Below, in pieces: positions 56,365-64,000 of a stretch of 64,000 bases of DNA (position 1 is its first letter; the number at the start of each line of letters is the position of its first letter). The translations under genes and the position numbers were made by a program. The DNA is from Fulvivirga maritima. GTDB taxonomy: Bacteria; Bacteroidota; Bacteroidia; Cytophagales; Cyclobacteriaceae. The notes below the pieces were generated by a model that saw only the letters and a program-made list of their open reading frames with translations, did not search any database and was not told where the DNA came from. The stretch spans positions 173,501 through 237,500 of the forward strand of contig NZ_CP089980.1 in assembly GCF_021389955.1 (NCBI RefSeq). Direction: 5' to 3'.

Positions 56365-57620
56365 AAGAGACAAGCAAAGTATTTGGCATCCTTTTACCCC
56401 TCTATTAGGTGTAGATGATCCTTTATATATAAAATCTGCAGAAGGTGCCTATTTGATTACTGAAGATGGCAGGAAAATTCTTGATGCCGTATCATCATGG
56501 TGGGTTAACCTACACGGACACTCTCACCCCGTTATAGCTAAAGCTATTGCAGAACAGGCCGCCTCACTTGAGCACGTTATTTTTGCAGGCTTCAGTCATA
56601 AGCCAGCCATTACATTGGCTGAAAATCTATTATCCATTCTACCGGAAAATCAGGATAAAATATTCTACTCTGACAATGGTAGTACTGCAGTAGAAGTGGC
56701 GCTAAAAATGTCGTTTCAATATTGGTTTAACAAAGGCGATGTTAGAAAAAAAAGTAATAGCCATAGATGGTGCTTATCATGGAGACACTTTTGGTGCTAT
56801 GTCGGTTGGAGAAAGAGGGGACTTCACCAAACCTTTCAACGAGCATCTATTTGAAGTTGAATTTATTGATTTCCCAACTCCTGAAAATGAATATGAAGTG
56901 TTCGAGCATTTCAAAAACATTATCAGCACTAATGAAGTGGCCTCTTTTATTTTTGAGCCAATAGTGCAGGGAGCTTCTGGCATGCGTATGTATAGTGAAC
57001 AGTTTTTAGACAAGCTGATTAACTATGCCCAAAGTCATAACATACTTTGCATAGCCGATGAAGTAATGACAGGTTTCGGCAGAACTGGAAAGCTTTTCGC
57101 CTGCGATCATATCGATAGTAACCCAGACATCTTTTGCCTTTCTAAAGGCCTTACAGGCGGCGCTATGGCCTTAGGCGTAACCTCATGTACAGCAGAGGTA
57201 ATTGAGGCTTTCAACTCGCCTGATCTCCATAAAACATTTTTACATGGCCATTCATTCACAGCCAATCCTATTGCCTGTGCTGCGGCAGTAGCTAGTTTCA
57301 ACATACTAAACGCTGCTGACTGCCAGTCTAACATTAGCAGAATAGAACAAAAGCATCAGGAATTTCATGCTAAGTTAAAAGGGCATTCAAGGATCAAAGA
57401 TATCCGATACAAAGGAACCATCTTAGCTTTAGAGTTTTACACAGAAAAAGACAGCTCTTATTTTAGTGAGATGCGGAATCAGTTATATCCTTTTTTCCTT
57501 AAAAATAACATACTATTACGTCCCTTAGGCAATCTTATATATCTTATCCCTCCATACATCATTACTGATGCCGAACTAGATAAGATATATAATGCCATTG
57601 AAGAGTTTTTAGCACTCTAG
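56351..57620 (+). pseudogene. bioA: DAPA aminotransferase, one frameshift
   Basis: The first frame carries DAVSSWWVNLHGHSHP and YSDNGSTAVEVALKMSF. The second carries GAYHGDTFGAMSVG, DEVMTGFGRTG and the Lys region SKGLTGGAMALGV. The two join at an A8 run (56746-56753); seven A's would restore one ORF of about 422 residues. BioA makes 7,8-diaminopelargonate. All motifs are intact on both sides, so an indel error or very recent mutation is likely. bioB and bioC are not in the window. Confidence 0.9.
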
Positions 57621-57624
57621 CAAA

Positions 57625-59247
57625 TTAATTTTTATTCTTCTTCAGGTAATCCTCCAGTTTGTTTTTAAGCTCGGAGGATGCCTTTACATACTCAGGCGAA
57701 TTACCTTTTTTCTCAGGAAAAGTCTCCACATGCAAAGTCTGTGTAGGAAATGCGAAATTCACGCCTAATGCTTCTGCCAGTTTTACAACTTCTAATAAAA
57801 CCTCATGTCTGGCTCTAAGTTCATCAGACCAGCTTGGTACTTTAAAAAAGATATAGAACATGATATTGAGTGAAGAATCAGCCATATCATTAAAATGAAT
57901 TTCAAAGTAATCCTTTCGGGTTTCGGGGTGTTTCTTCACTACCTCTTTTAACCCTTCTACAAACACTTCTATAAGCTCGGGAGGTGTATCATAAGTAAGA
58001 GCAATATTAGTATTAAATCTTCTGTAAACCCGCAGACCATGGTTATCAATCATCTGATTAGTAATGATACCATTCGGAATATACATCACAGAATTTCTGA
58101 AAGTTCTGATTCTGGTAGATCTAAAACCTACTTCTTCAACAGTACCATCTACATTACCTGAGGTAATCCAGTCACCAACCTGAAACGGCCTGTCTACAAA
58201 AATTAATAAGGAACCGAAAAAGTTTTTAATGGTATCTTGTGCAGCCAAAGCAAAAGCCAAACCTCCTATGGATAACCCTGCTATTAGTCCTGTAATATCA
58301 AACTCCAGATTATCTAATATAAAAAGCCCGCCTACTATCACTACAAAGGTCTTAAGCACCTTCCTTAAAAGAGGTACCAGCTGATCATCCAGAGTACTCT
58401 CCGTTTTGTCTGCCAGCTTAGCCAGGTAAATGCATATGATGTCAACCATCTTATACAAAAACACTATAGCAAAAATAGGCCAAATAGCTCTGAGTGCCAG
58501 TATCACATATTTGCTCATAGTAATAGGCAGCTGTAGTACCGGCACAAATAAAATGAGCAAAGGAAATATTACCAGAAAACTGATAGGCCTAGCCACCGGT
58601 ATAATCACTTCATCTGCTAACTTTTTGTATCCGAACTTAAATAAGAGCTGAAGTATTAATTTTTCGATGAGAAAAGTAAAGAGTTTATGTAATACAAAGG
58701 CCATAAATATAAGTATCAACAGCCCGATCATCTGCCAGATATAAAGGCCCAATACTTTTTTACTTCCAAAAGAAGGCAGTAGTTCTAACAGCTTATCGGT
58801 ACCAAAAGGATATACTTCATCATGCCATTTTGAAATATTTCTAACCGCCTTCTTAGAGAAATACCAGCGCTTACCCACCTTTTCCACATATAATTCCGGA
58901 TACTTCTTGGTGAGATAATATCTGTGCTTATTGGTTAAACTGTCTCTATAGTTAGCCGTATGAGGCACTTCATCTAAGTCGATGAAAATAGCATTACCAT
59001 CCAGCACCTGCTTTAATTTTATGGCCAGACTTTTAGCTTCTTTAGCATCAACTTGCTCAGAGTTAAAAGTCTTAGCAGCCACTTCCGGGTGGTAGTTGTC
59101 GTCCTGCAAAAAGCTTAGATGAGTGTAAATAGTGTTATAAGGGGTAGATAAACTATACTCTAGTGGATCTTCGGCCTCAGAATCATCCTGTGCTACAGAA
59201 TAGATAGAAACTAAAATAAGACTTAAAAAAATCAAAAACCTTCTCAT
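57625..59247 (-). CDS. Mechanosensitive channel of the MscS family
   Basis: 540 residues: signal peptide (~1-19), a ~150-residue extracytoplasmic N-terminal domain, four to five membrane helices, then the MscS pore and beta domain (ALAAQDTIKNFFGSLLIFVD, then RPFQVGDWI, ~330-360) and a cytoplasmic alpha/beta cage. It protects against osmotic downshock. It follows the large anchored protein gene by 12 bases and is probably co-transcribed. Confidence 0.9.
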   Translation of the reverse strand: MRRFLIFLSLILVSIYSVAQDDSEAEDPLEYSLSTPYNTIYTHLSFLQDDNYHPEVAAKTFNSEQVDAKEAKSLAIKLKQVLDGNAIFIDLDEVPHTANYRDSLTNKHRYYLTKKYPELYVEKVGKRWYFSKKAVRNISKWHDEVYPFGTDKLLELLPSFGSKKVLGLYIWQMIGLLILIFMAFVLHKLFTFLIEKLILQLLFKFGYKKLADEVIIPVARPISFLVIFPLLILFVPVLQLPITMSKYVILALRAIWPIFAIVFLYKMVDIICIYLAKLADKTESTLDDQLVPLLRKVLKTFVVIVGGLFILDNLEFDITGLIAGLSIGGLAFALAAQDTIKNFFGSLLIFVDRPFQVGDWITSGNVDGTVEEVGFRSTRIRTFRNSVMYIPNGIITNQMIDNHGLRVYRRFNTNIALTYDTPPELIEVFVEGLKEVVKKHPETRKDYFEIHFNDMADSSLNIMFYIFFKVPSWSDELRARHEVLLEVVKLAEALGVNFAFPTQTLHVETFPEKKGNSPEYVKASSELKNKLEDYLKKNKN

Positions 59248-59259
59248 GAATATTAGAAG

Positions 59260-61983
59260 TTAAAACTCGGTTATTATAAATGATTTGCCAGAAATACTAT
59301 AAACTTGGTACTTATTATTATTTTCGAAAAACAGCGTAGCTATTTCAAACTCACTATCTAAAGGCTGAGCATTTACTAACTCGCCATTCTGATCATAGAT
59401 ATATGTAAACCCTTGCTGTTGATCGGTAATTGCATAAATTTTATTATCTGGGCTGAAATTGTAGAATTGAACTTTAAGCTCTCCAGAACTTAAATAATCT
59501 TTTGACAGAATTTCTTCACCTTTAGTATTCAAAAGCACCACTCTACCTAAATCCTGCCTTACTATTAAATATGTCTTGCTCAATGCATCTTGCACTAGCT
59601 GAAAAGAAGTTTGCTTAGTAGGTTGATACAATTGATCAGATTTAAGCACTTTACCTTCCAAATTCATTTGAATGAGCTTTCCTTCTCTGGAAAGCAATGT
59701 GAGTACAGTTTTAGAAAAATCCGATCCATATTGTAAAAATGGCTTCGTATCAAACCTAACTCCCAGTTTTAAAGGAAACCCTTTCATCATTTCCCCTCTT
59801 CTATTCATCACATTCACGTTACCATCTTGCTGTATGGCTACAATACAATCACGGCCTCTTACCCTAACATGAAAAGGGGCTGTAGCCAGCTTTCCTGTCG
59901 TCTCTCTTGGTGTCCAGCCTTCAAGGGCTACACCTTCCTTGTTATATAAATAAAGATTGCCCCGCTCCGTTCCTATTAAGAATCGATAGCGCTTAGACTT
60001 ATCATAATCAACCACAGATGCAAACTGAATCCTATCCGCTTCTACCTTTACAGGATACCCATCAATGTAATTTCCTAATCGATCTATAATATGCATTCTC
60101 TCTGGTGTAGCAAAGAAATATTGAAGTTTACCATTTTTATAAAAGTCCACTTGCTCTACATCCGATATAATAGGCTGACCTATAGAATCTATCCATAGTA
60201 ATTCGCCTTCTGATGATATCAATGAAATGTTATAAGCAGAATCCTGAACAAAAGTCTCTAACGAATTATCAACATGATTTTTAACTACAAATGGCTTAGT
60301 AATAAGAGGGATATTGCTTTCATAACTAACCAGAGGTTTAAAATATTGATTTTTAACAATGTACTGCTGCTTCTCAAATGCAAGTGCCAAACTGGTGTAA
60401 AAGCTATCATCTAATCTACTAAACTGTAATGACCCTAACCGAAAGCCTTTAAAAATAGCACCATACTTCTGGGCATATTCCCTCCAGGATGGATCTAAAT
60501 CGGCCAACAGTCCACTCCATAGACTTTGAGTATTAAAAATGAGGTTTACGTTGGCCTCTTCTAAATTACTATCTAAAAACTTATTGAAGGCTACAGATCT
60601 CCCCCAGGTATTTTCACCTTCAATATCTGTAATCAACTGTTTCAAGGCTTGTATACTATTTCCAAAAACAATATAATCACTTAGGACAGTGTAATAGCAT
60701 TCATCAAAACCTGAAAATAATGGGCCAAAAGCATATTTAGGAAAGCTCTCTACTTTAAGCTCTCTAATGTCTTGAGAAGAAAACTTTTCAACATACACCG
60801 AATCACCTTCCACCTTTGCCAGACTCTCTGAGAACGTGTTTAATTGATTCAGAGCTTGATTGATATCATTAGCACTGGCATAAACCAGTTTAGTTTCTTT
60901 AGACGTCCCAAAAGTCTCTACACTAGCCAGAGCCACCTCCTTCCCTAACCATGCATATAATTCATCAAATTTGAACTCATTAGCCTTTTCAAACTGAGCT
61001 CTCTCTTTTAAGTAATCAGGTGAATATTTAGTCCAGTACTCCTTCACCTTCTTTTGCCAACTCAAAGCATCTGAAAAACTGTACCTAAACAAAGTGGCTG
61101 TTAGGTTGGGAACAAAGTACTTAAGACTTGATGATGATGGCTCCTGATCTTTAAACGTATTTAAAAAATCACCTTCCTCTGTAGTCGTAAATCCATTAAA
61201 TAAAACCTTATCTTCATTAACAGATAGATCTAAAAATATTGATTTCCCAAATTTTGACACCTTCCTACTGCCCTTTCTTAAATCTGACATCTGGAATGCT
61301 CCTATAAACTGGGAGAAGTTATTAATGTTTAAATACAAATTACCATCATCCTTAGCCAATTTAGGCATTTGGAAGATTTCATTATTTACATCTATAAATT
61401 TCTCTGCACCATCTCCATCCATTAAACGCACCACATCTTCAACTAAAAACGGGGTAAAGCTACCAATAAACACGTTTCTATCGATTAAATAGGTAAATGT
61501 CCTACCATCTGAAGTGATTTCAGTCAATTCATAGCCTTGATACATTCTTTTTTCAATAGAGCTCTTTTCTTTGAACCCATCTAAAATACCAGTAGCTATA
61601 TTCTGACTTTCAACTGATGACAAATCGAGATAATAAGTGAAATCAAAGGTATTTTTACCTGTAACCTGCATAGAAATAAGTGTATTACTCGCCTTAATAA
61701 GCTTATCAATACGCCCTTCACTTCCGCCAATACTATCTAATAATTCAAGGTTGGTTTTAATCTTAGCAAAATCCTCAGCTTCAGATAGAGATTTCCAAAT
61801 AGGAGTTTCAAGGAAATGATTCCACCTCTCCACTAAATTTTTAGATTCATATACCATTATTGTATTAGAAGGTACACGATCCCAAAGGTCTATTTTCTCA
61901 GAAAAGAATGATTTTTGAAAATATAAATAGCCACTGACAGCTATTGCACAAAGGATGGTTATGATTAGAGCTATTCGCTTCAC
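59260..61983 (-). CDS. Large membrane-anchored protein with propeller-like C-terminus
   Basis: 907 residues with one N-terminal membrane helix (~5-23). The first ~550 residues resemble DUF3352-type extracytoplasmic proteins (VPSNTIMVYESKNLVERW, then tandem alpha/beta units with SGFDECYYTVLSDYIVFGNS). The last ~320 residues hold short beta repeats with GxxxxYNKxGxxLxGW-type blades, as in WD40/PQQ propellers. No enzyme motif is seen. It is likely an envelope scaffold or quality-control factor. Confidence 0.75.
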   Translation of the reverse strand: MKRIALIITILCAIAVSGYLYFQKSFFSEKIDLWDRVPSNTIMVYESKNLVERWNHFLETPIWKSLSEAEDFAKIKTNLELLDSIGGSEGRIDKLIKASNTLISMQVTGKNTFDFTYYLDLSSVESQNIATGILDGFKEKSSIEKRMYQGYELTEITSDGRTFTYLIDRNVFIGSFTPFLVEDVVRLMDGDGAEKFIDVNNEIFQMPKLAKDDGNLYLNINNFSQFIGAFQMSDLRKGSRKVSKFGKSIFLDLSVNEDKVLFNGFTTTEEGDFLNTFKDQEPSSSSLKYFVPNLTATLFRYSFSDALSWQKKVKEYWTKYSPDYLKERAQFEKANEFKFDELYAWLGKEVALASVETFGTSKETKLVYASANDINQALNQLNTFSESLAKVEGDSVYVEKFSSQDIRELKVESFPKYAFGPLFSGFDECYYTVLSDYIVFGNSIQALKQLITDIEGENTWGRSVAFNKFLDSNLEEANVNLIFNTQSLWSGLLADLDPSWREYAQKYGAIFKGFRLGSLQFSRLDDSFYTSLALAFEKQQYIVKNQYFKPLVSYESNIPLITKPFVVKNHVDNSLETFVQDSAYNISLISSEGELLWIDSIGQPIISDVEQVDFYKNGKLQYFFATPERMHIIDRLGNYIDGYPVKVEADRIQFASVVDYDKSKRYRFLIGTERGNLYLYNKEGVALEGWTPRETTGKLATAPFHVRVRGRDCIVAIQQDGNVNVMNRRGEMMKGFPLKLGVRFDTKPFLQYGSDFSKTVLTLLSREGKLIQMNLEGKVLKSDQLYQPTKQTSFQLVQDALSKTYLIVRQDLGRVVLLNTKGEEILSKDYLSSGELKVQFYNFSPDNKIYAITDQQQGFTYIYDQNGELVNAQPLDSEFEIATLFFENNNKYQVYSISGKSFIITEF

Positions 61984-62050
61984 GTATTTTGTTGGTTTTC
62001 ATACAAATTAAACTAAAAACACTGACACGAAGTAAAAAAACTCTATAAAA

Positions 62051-62086
62051 CAAAAAAACCCTTAACTGAATGAGTTAAGGGTTTTG
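62051..62086 (-). terminator. Terminator of rRNA operon
   Basis: A 10-bp stem (ACCCTTAACT / AGTTAAGGGT) with a 5-base loop has a run of T on the minus strand, directly after the 5S gene. Confidence 0.88.
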
Positions 62087-62092
62087 ATAAAG

Positions 62093-62203
<111 letters not shown>

Positions 62204-62283
62204 AAGTCTTAAATACTTTTTGACATATATATTATGAAAGAATTATGAACTACAACTTTTTCTCGGTAAAGGCCTATGGCCCT

Positions 62284-64000
<1,717 letters not shown>

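Overview
The window comes from a Bacteroidota chromosome, most likely a marine Cytophagales-type bacterium. The evidence is AT-rich leaders with few Shine-Dalgarno sites, a TAnnTTTG -7 promoter element, type III glutamine synthetase, TPR-containing histidine kinases, a lipoprotein with an acidic export signal, and SulP/beta-carbonic anhydrase and persulfide/rhodanese gene sets typical of the phylum. Several genes end in TGA, so the standard code applies.

Positions 1-16200 form an accessory toxin and lysis island. It starts inside a Tc-toxin A-type subunit, cut by the window edge. Three unrelated proteins with strongly basic N-termini follow: a GC-rich protein with seven copies of a ~60-residue repeat, a protein whose halves look like a permuted or split PLP-enzyme fold, and a protein with a Fic-like motif. 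Next come an SGNH/sialate-esterase-like protein, a small membrane protein, a DUF4157 (HExxH) protein, a T7-lysozyme-type amidase and a 3TM-holin-like protein. The last four resemble a lysis or release cassette. TcB and TcC are not in view. Base composition changes sharply within the island, even inside the TcA gene. The island ends in a tRNA-like RNA of about 131 nt with its own promoter and terminator and an oversized variable arm.

Positions 16200-31800 hold a surface lipoprotein, a YARHG protein, a sulfur and respiration block (two YeeE/YedE halves, TauE/SafE, cytochrome bd), the permuted ATP-grasp / alpha-E / proteasome-like / transglutaminase operon, a broken persulfide dioxygenase-rhodanese gene beside a Crp/Fnr regulator, and a SulP plus carbonic anhydrase pair. 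Positions 31800-53600 are mostly housekeeping and signalling: C-terminal protease, NlpC/P60 peptidase, GlnN, a flippase-like protein, TPR proteins, a ParA pair, a cystathionine gamma-synthase-like enzyme, two histidine kinases (one with a LuxR regulator), and a divergent HSP90 with a helical-repeat partner. Positions 53600-62000 hold a dienoyl-CoA reductase-like SDR, bioF-bioD-bioA, an MscS channel and a large anchored propeller-like protein. The window closes with a 5S gene and the 3' part of a 23S gene on the minus strand.

Six genes (alpha-E, persulfide dioxygenase, SulP, carbonic anhydrase, bioA and a tiny peptide gene) are interrupted by frame changes, three of them in A or T runs. Some may be indel errors of the assembly. 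The persulfide dioxygenase also has an in-frame TGA, so it is the best candidate for a true pseudogene.
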